Part shown: one piece after another, positions 8,527 to 18,407 of the stretch
How positions within the stretch are numbered: the first letter of the stretch is position 1
Layout: the number at the start of each line of letters is the position of its first letter
DNA from: LMUY01 sp964244655
GTDB lineage: Bacteria; Pseudomonadota; Alphaproteobacteria; Acetobacterales; Acetobacteraceae
Direction: 5' to 3'
DNA: 64,000 nucleotides
NCBI GenBank assembly: GCA_964244655.1
Contig: CAXTJU010000003.1
Location: forward strand, 27,204 to 91,203
Translations under genes and position numbers: made by a program
Notes under the pieces: model-generated
Database searches by the model: none
What the model saw: the letters and a program-made list of their open reading frames with translations, nothing else
What the model was told of the DNA's origin: nothing

Positions 8527-8961
8527 CTATGGTTCAACGAGGCGTTGAAGCAACCTCACGCCCGCCGCGAGCTGTTCCTGCTCCGCCGGCGCAAGAGTTG
8601 TGCGGATCGCGTGGGACAACCAATCTTTCCGGGCCGCCTGCCCAGCCTTGATCCGGTCCCGGCAGGCGGCTGTCAGGGACAGGACAGTTTGCCGTCCATC
8701 CGCCGGATCCGGTGTGCCGCTCACTAGTCCAGCAGCCTCAAGGACAGCGACAGTGGCACCCATGGATTGCGGGCGCACACCTGCAGCCCTCGCAAGCATC
8801 GTCACCGTCGCCGAACCTTCGCGCTCCAAAAGAGCGAGGGCTTGCATCTGGGGCCAGGTGAAATCCCCTAGGTGCGCCTCGCCCCGCAGCCGCTGCTTTA
8901 GCTTGCCCACGACGACCCGCAGGTCCCCTGCCAGCGCCGCCACGCCTGCTGCCTCGTCCAT
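8527..8961 (-). CDS. MarR-family transcriptional regulator
   Basis: A 144-residue winged-helix regulator. The DNA-binding core runs from about residue 35 to 105: TWPQMQALALLEREGSATVTMLARAAGVRPQ, then LEAAGLVSGTPDPADGRQTVLSLT, the classic MarR wing with the DGR motif. MarR proteins usually repress adjacent efflux or catabolic genes until a small phenolic or lipophilic ligand binds. It heads the minus-strand set ending in the MFS exporter, with an overlap to the isochorismatase-fold gene's alternative start. That makes local autoregulation of the three-gene unit likely, though no operator palindrome was identified. Confidence 0.9.
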   Translation of the reverse strand: MDEAAGVAALAGDLRVVVGKLKQRLRGEAHLGDFTWPQMQALALLEREGSATVTMLARAAGVRPQSMGATVAVLEAAGLVSGTPDPADGRQTVLSLTAACRDRIKAGQAARKDWLSHAIRTTLAPAEQEQLAAGVRLLQRLVEP

Positions 8962-9027
8962 AAGTCGCAGCCTAGCAGGTCAGAAGGAAGACTACAAAGG
9001 TTTCCTTGCTATTGCGGCGACCCTCGT

Positions 9028-10533
9028 TCAGCGCGCCGGCTTGCCCAGCAGCGCCGTCTGATATGCCCCTGGGTGATCCAGCAGGAACCCGGCGGCGGTC
9101 AGGTCACCGTCGCGCCCCTCGGCGGCCGGGCAATCGTTGCGCAACTCCACGACCTGGGCGGCCGGCAATGGCGCACGGGCGGCGTCGTGCCGGGTCAGGG
9201 CTGCCGCCATCTCCAGTTGCCCGCGCAGCAGAGCGGCCAGTTGAGCGTGCAGCATGTCCTCGCCCAGGCTGGTGCAGACTTGCGGCATCACGCCCAGGCC
9301 CTGGATCGGCCACCCACCCGGCGCCAGCACGCGGCTCCAGGTGATGAACAGCTCACCTCCATCAGGCAGGGGTGAGATGGTCTGCACCAGCCCCTTGCCT
9401 AGGGTGGAGCTGCCGACCACCACGGCGCGGCGATTGTCGGCCAGCGCCGCCGCCATGATTTCGGCAGCGCTGGCGGTGCGACCGTCCACCATCACCACGA
9501 TCGGCCGGCCATGCGCCGCGTCGTCCCCAGTGCCCGCAGGCCATACGCGACTGCTGTCCGGGTTGCGCCCGGCGGTGGTGACGGCAATGCCCTCCGTCAG
9601 CACCTGGTCCACCATCGCCACGGCTTGGCGCAGCAGCCCGCCGCGATTGCCGCGCAGATCGACCACGATGCCGCGGACCCGGTGGCCGGCGAACCCCGCC
9701 TCCAGCGCGGCGGCAAATTGATCATCCGTGTCGCGGCTGAAGCCGACCACGTGGATCAGCACCACATCGTCCAGCCACTCGGCACGCACGGTCTGCGGCG
9801 GCACCAGGGCGCGCTCAATCTCCGCCGCCTGCATCCGGCCGCGGCTGCGCCAGGACAGCTGCACCGTGCTGCCGTCCGGTCCGTTGACCCAGCCCTCCAC
9901 GATGGCAGGGGCTTCGGACCGCACCGGCCGGCCGTCCACGGCGAGGATGCGGTCGCCGGGCCGCAGGCCGGCATCATCGGCCGGGCTGCTGGGCTGCACT
10001 TCGCGCACGACCAAGCCGCCGCGTCCGCGCGCCAGGGTCATGCCGAGCCCGGCCTGACCCATGCGGCGATCCCGGTCGATGTCCGCCGCCGCTGGCGGCA
10101 CGTAGCGGGAATAGGGATCGAGGTGATTGAACATCTCGTCAAAGAAAGAGCGAATCACGCCCTGGGTCTCAGCGGTCCGAACCGGGTCCGAGACGGTGGC
10201 AGCTGACGCGGCCATGCCCGCGGCCAGCGCGCCCCAGCTTGCCGCCCTCGCCGCATCCGGGAGGGGGGCGGTGAACACCGTGCGGCCGTCTTGCAAGAGG
10301 CGTATCTCGGTCTCGCGCAGCTCGGTGGTCAGGGCTGGGTCAAGGGCGGTCAGCCCACGCAGGCCCCACACGGTCAGCTGCGGGATTGCGATCGGCTCCA
10401 GCGTACGCGGTGCGATAAAGGCCAGCGCGGTGCTGAATACGGCGGCGGCCGTCGACTCGTTGAACGCCTCGGCCGCCTTGGCCAGCGTCGGCGCGATCCA
10501 CAGCAGCGCTAGGAGGAAGCCCGCCCGGATCAC
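9028..10533 (-). CDS. Periplasmic S41-family (CtpA-like) protease
   Basis: A 501-residue exported serine protease. It has a short signal peptide (MIRAGFLLALLWIAPTLAKAAEA) and a helical N-terminal region. A PDZ domain spans about residues 160-235 (GRGGLVVREVQPSSPADDAG, LRPGDRILAVDG). The S41 peptidase core follows, with GIVVDLRGNRGG, the nucleophile serine in GRTASAAEIMA (about residue 355) and the general-base lysine in STLGKGLVQT (about 378). Family members trim C-termini of periplasmic or lipoprotein substrates. The GTG start overlaps the rnr stop by four bases, so it probably shares the rnr transcript. Its substrate cannot be told from sequence. Confidence 0.92.
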   Translation of the reverse strand: MIRAGFLLALLWIAPTLAKAAEAFNESTAAAVFSTALAFIAPRTLEPIAIPQLTVWGLRGLTALDPALTTELRETEIRLLQDGRTVFTAPLPDAARAASWGALAAGMAASAATVSDPVRTAETQGVIRSFFDEMFNHLDPYSRYVPPAAADIDRDRRMGQAGLGMTLARGRGGLVVREVQPSSPADDAGLRPGDRILAVDGRPVRSEAPAIVEGWVNGPDGSTVQLSWRSRGRMQAAEIERALVPPQTVRAEWLDDVVLIHVVGFSRDTDDQFAAALEAGFAGHRVRGIVVDLRGNRGGLLRQAVAMVDQVLTEGIAVTTAGRNPDSSRVWPAGTGDDAAHGRPIVVMVDGRTASAAEIMAAALADNRRAVVVGSSTLGKGLVQTISPLPDGGELFITWSRVLAPGGWPIQGLGVMPQVCTSLGEDMLHAQLAALLRGQLEMAAALTRHDAARAPLPAAQVVELRNDCPAAEGRDGDLTAAGFLLDHPGAYQTALLGKPAR

Positions 10534-12701
10534 GGGCGGCGCTGTCTCGCAGCCTGCCTGGACATCCCTGCCGCGGATCCGCCAGCCAGGCCAAAAATCA
10601 ACCCGCCGGTGACGGGACTGGCTTCGACCAGCCGCACGTCCAGCAATTGCGCCAGGTGGAACGACATGCGGGTGCGACGGCCGGTCAGGGACTTGGTTGC
10701 CTCGTCATGAGCCCAGAAGTCGTCGGGCAGCGCGGACAGCGGCAGCAGCCCGCTGGCGCCCGTCTCCGACAGAGTGACAAACAACCCGAACCGCGTCACC
10801 CCGGAAATGCGTCCCGCGAACTCCGCACCCGTCTTGTCCGCCATGTAGGCGGCCAGGTAGCGGTCGATCGCATCGCGCTCGGCAAGGGCAGCGCGGCGCT
10901 CAGTGGCGGTGATGTGCTCGGCGGTGTCTTCGAACTTGGCCGACTCCGCTTCCGTCAGCCCATCCGGCCCGGCGCCAAGGCCACGGATCAGCGCGCGATG
11001 CACGCACAAATCGGCGTAGCGGCGGATCGGGCTGGTGAAATGCGCGTAGCGGGGCAGGGAGAGCCCGAAATGGCCGATGTTATCCGGCGAATACTGCGCC
11101 TGGCTCTGCGAGCGCAGCATCACCTCGTTCACCAGCGGGGCGGCGTCCGTGCCGGCCACCTGCTTGAGCACCCCGTCGAGGTCGCGCGGCGTCACCTGGC
11201 CCTGTGGCGGCAGGGCCACGCTCATGCCGTGCAGGAAGCTGCGCAGCGCCTCCATCTTCTCGTCCGAAGGCGGTGCATGGACGCGATACATGCAGGAAAG
11301 CTTGAGCTTTTCCAACGCCTCGGCGGCGGCCACGTTGGCCAGCACCATGAACTCCTCGATCAACCGGTGGCTGTCGAGCCGGGGTCGGGGGACTATGGCA
11401 GCCACCTTGCCGTCCGCATCCAGGGAGACTTTCCGCTCCGGCAGATCCAGGTCCAGCGTGCCGCGCGCCTGGCGGGCCGCGAGCAGGGCTTGGAACGCGG
11501 CATACAGCGCGGGCAGCGGCAGTCCGAGATCGTCGCCGCGGTCCTGCGCCTCTTGCACTTGCTCATACGTCAGCCGGGCAACTGAACGCATCAGGCCGCG
11601 GCCGAACCGGTGCGCCGTCTTGCGCCCCGATGCATCCACCCGCATCTCGACGAACAAGCAGCCACGCTCCTCGTCCGGGCGCAGGCTGCACCAGCCATTG
11701 GACAGCGCCTCCGGCAGCATCGGCACCACGCGGTCCGGAAAGTACACGCTGTTGCCCCGCTCCCATGCGCTGCGGTCGAGCGGGGAGCCTGGCGGCACGT
11801 AATGCGCCACATCGGCAATGGCCACGACCAGACGGTGGCCGTTCCCGTCCGCCTCGGCCCACACGGCGTCGTCGAAGTCGCGCGCATCCTCGCCGTCGAT
11901 GGTCACCAGCGGCAGGCTGCGCAAGTCCTCCCGCGCGCCGAGCGGCACCGCCTCGGCGGCCTCGGCCTGCTCGACAGCGCCGGGCGGGAACTCGGTCGGG
12001 ATGTCGTGGGTGTAGATGCAGACCAGGCTGACGGAGCGGGCATCGCCCATGTTGCCCAACCGCTCCATCACCCGGGCGGATTTCAGGCCGTAGCTGCGGC
12101 TCGGCAACGGCACGCCGAGCACGATCTCGCCTTCCGCCGCGTCCCCGGTGTCGCCGGGCGCCACCTGCCAATCGGCCTTTTGCCGCCGGTCGGTCGGCTG
12201 AATGCGGCCGCCAGATGCCAGGGCATGAAACACGCCCAACACCCGGCCCGGCGCGTCGGTCAGCCGCTTGAGCGTGCGGCCCTCGAACTTGTTGCCGCCG
12301 ATGGGGCGCAGCCGGGCCAGCACGCGCTCGCCGGGGGCCAGGGCCGGCTGGCCGCTTGCTTCCGGCTGCATCAGCACCAATGGGGGCGGTCCATCGCCCT
12401 CCCATTCGACCGGGCGCGCGATCGGGTCGCCGTCCGGGTCGGTGCCGGTCACCTGCACGATGGTTGCGTCTGGCAGGCGGCCCGGCGGGGTGAAGCGGCG
12501 GTGCCCGGCGGGCGCGATCTTGCCCTCGCCAGCCAGGTCCTTCAGCAAGCCGCGCAACGCCACCCGGTGCTGCGGCCCCAGTCGGAACGCACGCTCGATC
12601 TCACGCTTGCCGACCCGGCCGGACGCGCCGCGGATGAACTCGCGCACCGCCTCGCGGGAGGGCAGGAGGGAAGGGTCGCCATCCTTGCGCAGGCGTGCCA
12701 C
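10530..12701 (-). CDS. rnr: Ribonuclease R
   Basis: A processive 3'-5' exoribonuclease of the RNB family (723 residues), able to degrade structured RNA. It has an N-terminal winged-helix segment, cold-shock-like OB domains, a catalytic RNB core with the metal-binding aspartate cluster DARDFDDAVW (about residue 272), then a C-terminal S1 domain (GVTRFGLFVTLSETGASGLL). It starts at GTG 12701, directly abutting the topA stop with no spacer, and ends overlapping the S41 protease gene. The topA-rnr order is common in alphaproteobacteria and implies one transcript for the chain. Confidence 0.96.
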   Translation of the reverse strand: MARLRKDGDPSLLPSREAVREFIRGASGRVGKREIERAFRLGPQHRVALRGLLKDLAGEGKIAPAGHRRFTPPGRLPDATIVQVTGTDPDGDPIARPVEWEGDGPPPLVLMQPEASGQPALAPGERVLARLRPIGGNKFEGRTLKRLTDAPGRVLGVFHALASGGRIQPTDRRQKADWQVAPGDTGDAAEGEIVLGVPLPSRSYGLKSARVMERLGNMGDARSVSLVCIYTHDIPTEFPPGAVEQAEAAEAVPLGAREDLRSLPLVTIDGEDARDFDDAVWAEADGNGHRLVVAIADVAHYVPPGSPLDRSAWERGNSVYFPDRVVPMLPEALSNGWCSLRPDEERGCLFVEMRVDASGRKTAHRFGRGLMRSVARLTYEQVQEAQDRGDDLGLPLPALYAAFQALLAARQARGTLDLDLPERKVSLDADGKVAAIVPRPRLDSHRLIEEFMVLANVAAAEALEKLKLSCMYRVHAPPSDEKMEALRSFLHGMSVALPPQGQVTPRDLDGVLKQVAGTDAAPLVNEVMLRSQSQAQYSPDNIGHFGLSLPRYAHFTSPIRRYADLCVHRALIRGLGAGPDGLTEAESAKFEDTAEHITATERRAALAERDAIDRYLAAYMADKTGAEFAGRISGVTRFGLFVTLSETGASGLLPLSALPDDFWAHDEATKSLTGRRTRMSFHLAQLLDVRLVEASPVTGGLIFGLAGGSAAGMSRQAARQRRP

Positions 12702-15368
12702 CTAACCCGTCCTGCGCGCTTTCGCGCCAGCCTTGGCAACAACCTTCTTGGCAACAGCCTTCTTGGCGGCAGGCTTGGCTTTCGGCTTGGTGGGCCTGGC
12801 AGCGGGCTCGGCCGCGGCTTTCGAAGCCGCCCTCTTGGCAGCCGGCTTCTTGGCGCCGGGCTTGGCCTTCAGCGGCTTGCCCTTTTCGGCCAGCAACGCC
12901 ACCGCGGCCTCAAGCGTCAGCTCCTCCATCCCCACGTCCCGAGGCAGGTTGGCCACCACGTTGCCGCCCTGCACGTATGGCCCGAACCGGCCCTTCTTGA
13001 TGATCAGCGCCTCGCCCGTGGCCGGGTGCGCGCCCAACTGGCGCATGGATTCCAACTTCTTTTGCAGCGCGTCCACGGCGCGGTTCAGCCCGATGGACAG
13101 CACGTCGTCATCCTTGTCGAGCGAGGCGAACACGGCACCCATCTTCACGTATGGGCCGAACCGGCCGATGCCCGCCTCCATCAACTCCCCCGTCACCGGA
13201 TGCGCGCCGACCGCGCGGGGCAGGGACAGCAGGCCGAGCGCCTGCTCCAGGTTGATGGTATTGCCCTCCATCCCCTTGGGCAGCGAGGTGCGGCGGGCTT
13301 TGGCCTTCTTGTTCTCCGGATCGGGTGTGCCCTGCTGCACGTACACGCCGTAGGGGCCGCGGCGGACGGTGATGTCCTCGCCAGTTTCGGGATGGTGGCC
13401 CAACTCGCGCATCCCCTCCTTCAGGGTCTCGCCCTCGTCGCCGCCGTCAATCGCCAAGCGGCGTGTGTACTGGCATGCGGGATAGTTGGAGCAGCCGATG
13501 AACGAGCCGTGCCGTCCCAGCTTCAGCCCCAGTCGCCCGGTATGGCACACGGCGCAAACCCGCGGGTCGGTGCCGTCCTCGCGCACCGGGAAGAAATGCT
13601 CGCCAAGGTCGTGGTCCAGCGCGTCGATCACGTCGGAGATCTTCAGCTCGCGCGTCTGCTCCACCGCGTGGGAGAAATCGCGCCAAAACTTTTCCATCAC
13701 CGCGCGCCAATCCGCCCGGCCGTCCGAGATGTCGTCCAGCTGCTCTTCAAGACCGGCGGTGAACCCAGTGTCCACGTAGCGCTGGAAGAACGAAGTGAGG
13801 AATGCCGTCACCAGCCGCCCGCGGTCCTCTGGCACCAGCCGCCGGCTGTCCATGCGGACGTAGTTGCGGTTGCGCAGCACCTCCAGGATGGAGGCATAGG
13901 TGGAGGGGCGGCCAATGCTCAGCTCCTCCATGCGCTTGACCAGGCTGGCCTCCGAAAAGCGCGGCGGCGGCTGGGTGAAGTGCTGGTCGGCGGCCACCTT
14001 GTCGCGCCGCAGCGGGTCGCGCTCCTGCATCGGCGGCAGCATGCGGCTGTCGTCGCGGCTGTCGCCCTCCGGCGCATCGTCCGTGGCTTCGCGGTAAAGC
14101 TTGAGGAAGCCGTCGAACGCCACGATGGAGCCATTGGCGCGCAAATGCGTGCCACTGTCGGCGATATCGACCGCCACTTGGTCCAGCTCAGCCGACTGCA
14201 TCTGGCTGGCGACGGCGCGCTTCCAGATCAGCTCATAGACCCGGCGCTGCTCGTCGTTGAGGTATCGCCCCATCGCGTCCGGCGTGCGGGCCACGTCAGT
14301 GGGGCGGATGGCCTCATGGGCCTCTTGGGCGTTCTTGGCCTTGGTGCTGTACTCCCGCGGCGCGCCAGGCACGTAGTCACGGCCATAAGCCTCCCCCACG
14401 TGGTTGCGAATCGCCATGATGGCCTCCTTGGCCATCTGCACGCCATCGGTGCGCATGTAGGAGATCAACCCCACTGTCTCGCCGCCGATGTCGACGCCCT
14501 CGTACAGCTGCTGCGCCACCCGCATCGCTGCCTGCGCGCCCAGGCCCAACTTGCGGCTCGCATCCATCTGGAAGGAGGACGTGGTGAACGGCGGCTGCGG
14601 GTTGCGCTTGACCCGGCGGCGCTCGACGGAGGCGACGGAGAACGTGCCCGCTTCCACCGCCGCTTTCGCCGCCGCGGCCTTAGCGGCATCGTTGATGTCG
14701 AACTGGTCGAGCTTGCGGCCGTCCAGGTGGGTCAGCCGCGCGGTGAACGGCGCGCCGGAAGGCGTGGTGAAATGCGCCTCCACCGTCCAGTACTCGCGCG
14801 GCTTGAACGCCTCGATCTCGGCTTCCCGCTCGCACACCAGCCGCAGCGCCACCGACTGCACCCGGCCGGCGGACTTGCTGCCGGGCAGCTTGCGCCACAG
14901 CACGGGCGAGAGGGTGAAGCCCACCAGGTAGTCCAGCGCGCGCCGGGCGAGATAGGCCTCGATCAGCGGCTGGTCCAGGGCGCGGGGATGCGCCATGGCG
15001 TATTGCACGGCGGTCTTGGTGATCTCGTTGAAGGTGATGCGCTGCACCTCGACGCCCTTGAGCGCCTTCTTGTCTTCCAGCATGGCGCGCACGTGCCAGG
15101 AGATCGCCTCGCCCTCGCGGTCCGGGTCGGTGGCCAGCCAAAGCCGGTCCGCCCCCTTCAGCGCGCGGACGATGGCGGTGATCTGGCGGTTACCGCGTTC
15201 GTCGGCTTCCCAGTCCATGGCGAAGCCTTCTTCCGGCCGCACCGATCCGTCCTTTGGCGGCAAGTCCCGCACATGGCCGAAGCTCGCGAGCACGGTGAAG
15301 CGGTCGCCGAGGTACTTGTTGATCGTCTTGGCCTTGGCAGGCGATTCGACGACGACGACGTCGGTCAT
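12702..15368 (-). CDS. topA: DNA topoisomerase I
   Basis: A type IA topoisomerase (888 residues) that relaxes negative supercoils. The TOPRIM domain opens with VVVESPAKAKTINKYLG and has the DPDREGEAISWH acidic motif. The active tyrosine is in SYMRTDGVQ, about residue 304. A C4 zinc ribbon (CAVCHTGRLG... CSNYPACQ) follows near 600-640, then several repeated TopA_C modules of the GRFGPYVQ type, and a lysine/alanine-rich tail of about 50 residues typical of alphaproteobacterial TopA and probably DNA-binding. A strong AAGGA box precedes the ATG. dprA lies 12 bases upstream on the same strand. Confidence 0.97.
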   Translation of the reverse strand: MTDVVVVESPAKAKTINKYLGDRFTVLASFGHVRDLPPKDGSVRPEEGFAMDWEADERGNRQITAIVRALKGADRLWLATDPDREGEAISWHVRAMLEDKKALKGVEVQRITFNEITKTAVQYAMAHPRALDQPLIEAYLARRALDYLVGFTLSPVLWRKLPGSKSAGRVQSVALRLVCEREAEIEAFKPREYWTVEAHFTTPSGAPFTARLTHLDGRKLDQFDINDAAKAAAAKAAVEAGTFSVASVERRRVKRNPQPPFTTSSFQMDASRKLGLGAQAAMRVAQQLYEGVDIGGETVGLISYMRTDGVQMAKEAIMAIRNHVGEAYGRDYVPGAPREYSTKAKNAQEAHEAIRPTDVARTPDAMGRYLNDEQRRVYELIWKRAVASQMQSAELDQVAVDIADSGTHLRANGSIVAFDGFLKLYREATDDAPEGDSRDDSRMLPPMQERDPLRRDKVAADQHFTQPPPRFSEASLVKRMEELSIGRPSTYASILEVLRNRNYVRMDSRRLVPEDRGRLVTAFLTSFFQRYVDTGFTAGLEEQLDDISDGRADWRAVMEKFWRDFSHAVEQTRELKISDVIDALDHDLGEHFFPVREDGTDPRVCAVCHTGRLGLKLGRHGSFIGCSNYPACQYTRRLAIDGGDEGETLKEGMRELGHHPETGEDITVRRGPYGVYVQQGTPDPENKKAKARRTSLPKGMEGNTINLEQALGLLSLPRAVGAHPVTGELMEAGIGRFGPYVKMGAVFASLDKDDDVLSIGLNRAVDALQKKLESMRQLGAHPATGEALIIKKGRFGPYVQGGNVVANLPRDVGMEELTLEAAVALLAEKGKPLKAKPGAKKPAAKRAASKAAAEPAARPTKPKAKPAAKKAVAKKVVAKAGAKARRTG

Positions 15369-15380
15369 GAGATCCTTAGG

Positions 15381-16487
15381 TCAGGCGAGGAGCGCCACGC
15401 GATGGCCCGGCAGGGTTTCCACCAACCCGTCCAGTTCCAGCACAAGCAGCACGGCCATCACGGTGGAAGCCGAGAACTGGCAGCGCCGTATCAGATCGTC
15501 AACGGGCGCTGGGTCAGCGCCGAGCAGGGCAAGCACCGCCGCACGGGCTTTGACGCCATCCCCTGGCGCTTCAGCAGGCCATGCCGCGGCGGGTTCCGAC
15601 AACCCGGGCAACGCCACCTGCGCCGGGGCAGGCCAGGGCGGCAGCGCTTCCAGCACGTCGGACGCCTGGCCCACCAGGGCAGCCCCTTGCCGAATCAAGT
15701 CGTTGGAGCCGTGGCAGCGCGGATCGAGCGGCGAACCCGGCACGGCCATCACCATCCGGTGCGCGTCCAGCGCCTGCTGCGCCGTGATGAGGCTGCCGGA
15801 GTGCCGTGCTGCCTCCACCACCACCAGCCCAAGCGACAGCCCGGCGATGATGCGGTTGCGCCTGGGGAAATGCCGGCTCTGCGGCGCAGTGCCCAGCGGC
15901 GCCTCCGCCACTACGGCGCCCCCAGCGGCGATGCGCGCCTGCAACGCCGTGTTCTCCGGTGGGTAGGGCATGTCCAGCCCACCGGCGATTGCCGCGGCAG
16001 TGTGGCCTGTGTGCAACGCTCCTGTATGTGCGGCCGTGTCGATCCCGCGCGCCAGTCCGGACACCACCAGCACGCCGCGGGAGGCAAGGTCAGCCGCCAG
16101 TGCTTCGGCCATGCGCCGGCCATTGGCCGACGCATTGCGCGCGCCGACCAAGCCCACGGCGCGGCCGTGCAGCAGCCTTACGTCTCCCAGCACGCCGAGC
16201 GCCGGCGGCGCATCCTCCAGCAAGGCCAGCAGTTCGGGGTAGTCCGGCTCGCCCAGCACCAGCATCCGCCCGCCGAGCCGGTGCAACTGGGCCAGCTCGG
16301 CCTCCACGGCCTTGAGGCTGGCAACCGAGGTGGGCACGGCCCGCCCGCCGGCCCGCGCCAGGTCGGGCAGGGCCTGTATGGCATCCTCGGCGTCAGGAAA
16401 GCGGGCGAGCAGGCGGCGGTAGGTGAGTGGGCCGATGCCGGACGTGCGCGCCAGCCGAACGCGTGCGAGGTGCTCCTGCGGCGTCAC
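15381..16487 (-). CDS. dprA: DNA-processing protein DprA
   Basis: Binds incoming single-stranded DNA during natural transformation and loads RecA. The 368-residue protein has an N-terminal helical domain, the Rossmann-like core with VGARNASANG, VSGLARGIDTAAH and FPRRNRIIAGLS motifs, and a C-terminal winged-helix segment. The frame opens much further upstream through plsY, but the GTG at 16487, four bases overlapping the plsY stop, gives the family N-terminus (TPQEHLARVRLARTSGIGP). Together with comEC at 21-23 kb it gives two competence genes in one window, although comEC belongs to a different transcript. Confidence 0.95.
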   Translation of the reverse strand: MTPQEHLARVRLARTSGIGPLTYRRLLARFPDAEDAIQALPDLARAGGRAVPTSVASLKAVEAELAQLHRLGGRMLVLGEPDYPELLALLEDAPPALGVLGDVRLLHGRAVGLVGARNASANGRRMAEALAADLASRGVLVVSGLARGIDTAAHTGALHTGHTAAAIAGGLDMPYPPENTALQARIAAGGAVVAEAPLGTAPQSRHFPRRNRIIAGLSLGLVVVEAARHSGSLITAQQALDAHRMVMAVPGSPLDPRCHGSNDLIRQGAALVGQASDVLEALPPWPAPAQVALPGLSEPAAAWPAEAPGDGVKARAAVLALLGADPAPVDDLIRRCQFSASTVMAVLLVLELDGLVETLPGHRVALLA

Positions 16488-17047
16488 CGGCCGATCCGCG
16501 GCTCGGTGCCGGCGTGCAGCCGGGCGATGTTGGCGCGGTGCCGCCAAGCGATCCAGGCGGCGATGAGGAGGACCGGCCAAGGGTAAGGGCGCAGTAGCAA
16601 CGCGCCGAGCGGGGCGCAGGCGAGGGCAGCGAGGGCAGCGAGCGACGAGATGCGGGCCGCCCCTGCCACGGCGAGCCATACCGCCGAGACCGCCAGCCCG
16701 AGCGGCCAGGCGATGCCGTAGAGCGCGCCCAGCCCGGTCGCCACCCCTTTGCCGCCACGCCCCCGCAGCCAGGGCGTGAGCGTATGCCCCAGCACCGCCG
16801 CCAGCCCCGCCCAGGCAGCCGACCCGCCTAGTTGCCGCGCCAACAGCACGGCGGCCGTTCCCTTCAGCCCGTCCAGCAGCAGGGTGGCGGCGGCCAGGTC
16901 CCGGCGGCCAGTGCGAAGCACGTTGGTGGCGCCGATGTTGCCGGAGCCAATGGCGCGGATGTCCCCCAGCCCGGCCATGCGGGTGAGCAGCAGGCCGAAC
17001 GGGACAGAGCCGAGGAGGAAGGCAAGGATCATCGTCACTGACAGCAA
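16484..17047 (-). CDS. plsY: Glycerol-3-phosphate acyltransferase PlsY
   Basis: An inner-membrane enzyme that transfers an acyl group from acyl-phosphate to glycerol-3-phosphate, the first step of phospholipid synthesis. The 187-residue hydrophobic protein has the three conserved loop motifs: LGSVPFG near the N-terminus, GSGNIGATNVLR, and GGKGVATGLGAL. The start is uncertain: TTG 17047, GTG 17038 and ATG 17032 are all in frame within five codons and none has a clear ribosome site; the family favours a very short N-terminus. It overlaps dprA by four bases. A gap of about 70 bases separates it from pyrC'. Confidence 0.95.
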   Translation of the reverse strand: MLSVTMILAFLLGSVPFGLLLTRMAGLGDIRAIGSGNIGATNVLRTGRRDLAAATLLLDGLKGTAAVLLARQLGGSAAWAGLAAVLGHTLTPWLRGRGGKGVATGLGALYGIAWPLGLAVSAVWLAVAGAARISSLAALAALACAPLGALLLRPYPWPVLLIAAWIAWRHRANIARLHAGTEPRIGR

Positions 17048-17117
17048 TTCAGGCAGACCCGGCCTGCTTCCGCAACAAACAAGGGGAAGACATCGAAGCT
17101 CGTTCCGCTATGGTCGA

Positions 17118-18407
17118 TCAACCAAACACCCGCCGCCCTGCCTTCCACGTCCCGACGACCCACCCCTCCAGCGCTCTGCCGTCAAATGGCGTGTTGCGCG
17201 CCTTGCCCGGCAGTGACCCAGCCTCCACCCGCCACGCCCGCTCTGGCTCGAACAGGCAGAGGTCGGCCGGCGCGCCGCGGGCCAGCCGCCCCGCCGGGCT
17301 GCCCAGCAGGGCGGCCGGCCGCGCCGTCAGCAGCCCGATCGCAGCCATCAGCGGCAGCCCGGCGTTATGAACCTGCGCCAGCGTCACCGCCAGCAGCGTC
17401 GCCAGCCCCGCGCCGCCGGCGGACGCCTGGGCGAAGGGGAAGCGCTTGTCGTCCGCGTCGCGCGGCTGATGATCGGAGGCAACCGCATCGATGGTGCCGT
17501 CCCGCAGCGCCGCCGCCACGGCCATGCGGTCGGCCTCCGGGCGCAGCGGCGGGGACAGCTTGGCATAAGTGCGGAAGTCACCGATCGCCGTCTCATTCAG
17601 GTCGAAATAGGGTGGCGCGGTGTCGCAGGTTACGCTGAGGCCCTCGTCCTTGGCACGGCGGATCAGCGCCAGGGCGCGCGCGGTGGACACGTGGGCGAAG
17701 TGCACCGCACCGCCGGTCAACCGGGCCAGGCTGATGTCCCGCGCCACCAGGATTTCCTCTGCCGCCGCGGGAATGCCTGGCAGGCCGAGCCGGGTTGCCA
17801 GCTCGCCCTCGGTTGCCGCACCGCCTTCCGCCAGTACCGGGTCTTCCGGGTGTTGGATGATGCGGTAGCCGAAGCCATGCGCGTAGGACAAGGCGCGCCG
17901 CATCAGCCGTGCGTTGCCGATGGCGCGCTGCCCGTCCGTGAACCCCACCGCGCCCGCCTCGCCCAGCAGCCCGATCTCCGCCAGCTCCTCGCCACGGCAG
18001 CCACGGGTGACGGCGCCATAAGGCAGGATGGTGAGGCTGCCAGTCTCCTCGCCGCGAGCGCGCAACAGGCGGACGAGCGCCGGGTCGTCGATGGCGGGCC
18101 GGCTGTCGGGCAGCGCGGCCAGGGTGGTGATGCCGCCGGCCGCGGCGGCAATGGCTGCGGAGGCTATGGTTTCGCGGTACTCGAAGCCGGGTTCGCCGAG
18201 GGCGGCGCGCATATCGACCAGGCCGGGGCAGAGCACGGCGCCGCCGCCGTCGATGACCGTGGCACCGTCGGGGCGGCCGAGGGCGGGGCCGAGATCGGCG
18301 ATGCAGCCGCCGCGGACGAGCAAGGCCCCCTCGGTGTCGAGGTTCGCAGCCGGGTCCAGCAGGCGGACGTTAGTGAGGAGGGTGTCGGTCATGGGCGCGC
18401 TAGACAT
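17118..18407 (-). CDS. pyrC': Dihydroorotase-like protein lacking the HxH zinc motif (PyrC')
   Basis: A 429-residue amidohydrolase-fold protein of the class I dihydroorotase group. Two pieces of the active site are missing. The metal-binding DxHxHxRxPG stretch reads GLVDMRAALGEPGFE, and the usual carboxylated-lysine segment reads VGFTDGQR. Downstream histidines (IIQHPED, FAHVSTA) and the aspartate (ASDHQPRDADDK) persist. This pattern matches the non-catalytic PyrC' (PyrX) that scaffolds aspartate transcarbamoylase in several Proteobacteria. It overlaps the pyrB stop by eight bases, consistent with a partner subunit. A functional dihydroorotase would then have to be encoded elsewhere. An ATG six codons downstream (18392) is an alternative start. 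Confidence 0.9.
   Translation of the reverse strand: MSSAPMTDTLLTNVRLLDPAANLDTEGALLVRGGCIADLGPALGRPDGATVIDGGGAVLCPGLVDMRAALGEPGFEYRETIASAAIAAAAGGITTLAALPDSRPAIDDPALVRLLRARGEETGSLTILPYGAVTRGCRGEELAEIGLLGEAGAVGFTDGQRAIGNARLMRRALSYAHGFGYRIIQHPEDPVLAEGGAATEGELATRLGLPGIPAAAEEILVARDISLARLTGGAVHFAHVSTARALALIRRAKDEGLSVTCDTAPPYFDLNETAIGDFRTYAKLSPPLRPEADRMAVAAALRDGTIDAVASDHQPRDADDKRFPFAQASAGGAGLATLLAVTLAQVHNAGLPLMAAIGLLTARPAALLGSPAGRLARGAPADLCLFEPERAWRVEAGSLPGKARNTPFDGRALEGWVVGTWKAGRRVFG

Noticed and set aside
11610..16586. A 1658-codon plus-strand open frame antisense to rnr, topA and dprA
   Set aside because: It has no domain signatures and its codon pattern is the mirror of the well-supported minus-strand genes. 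Long antisense frames are expected at this GC content.
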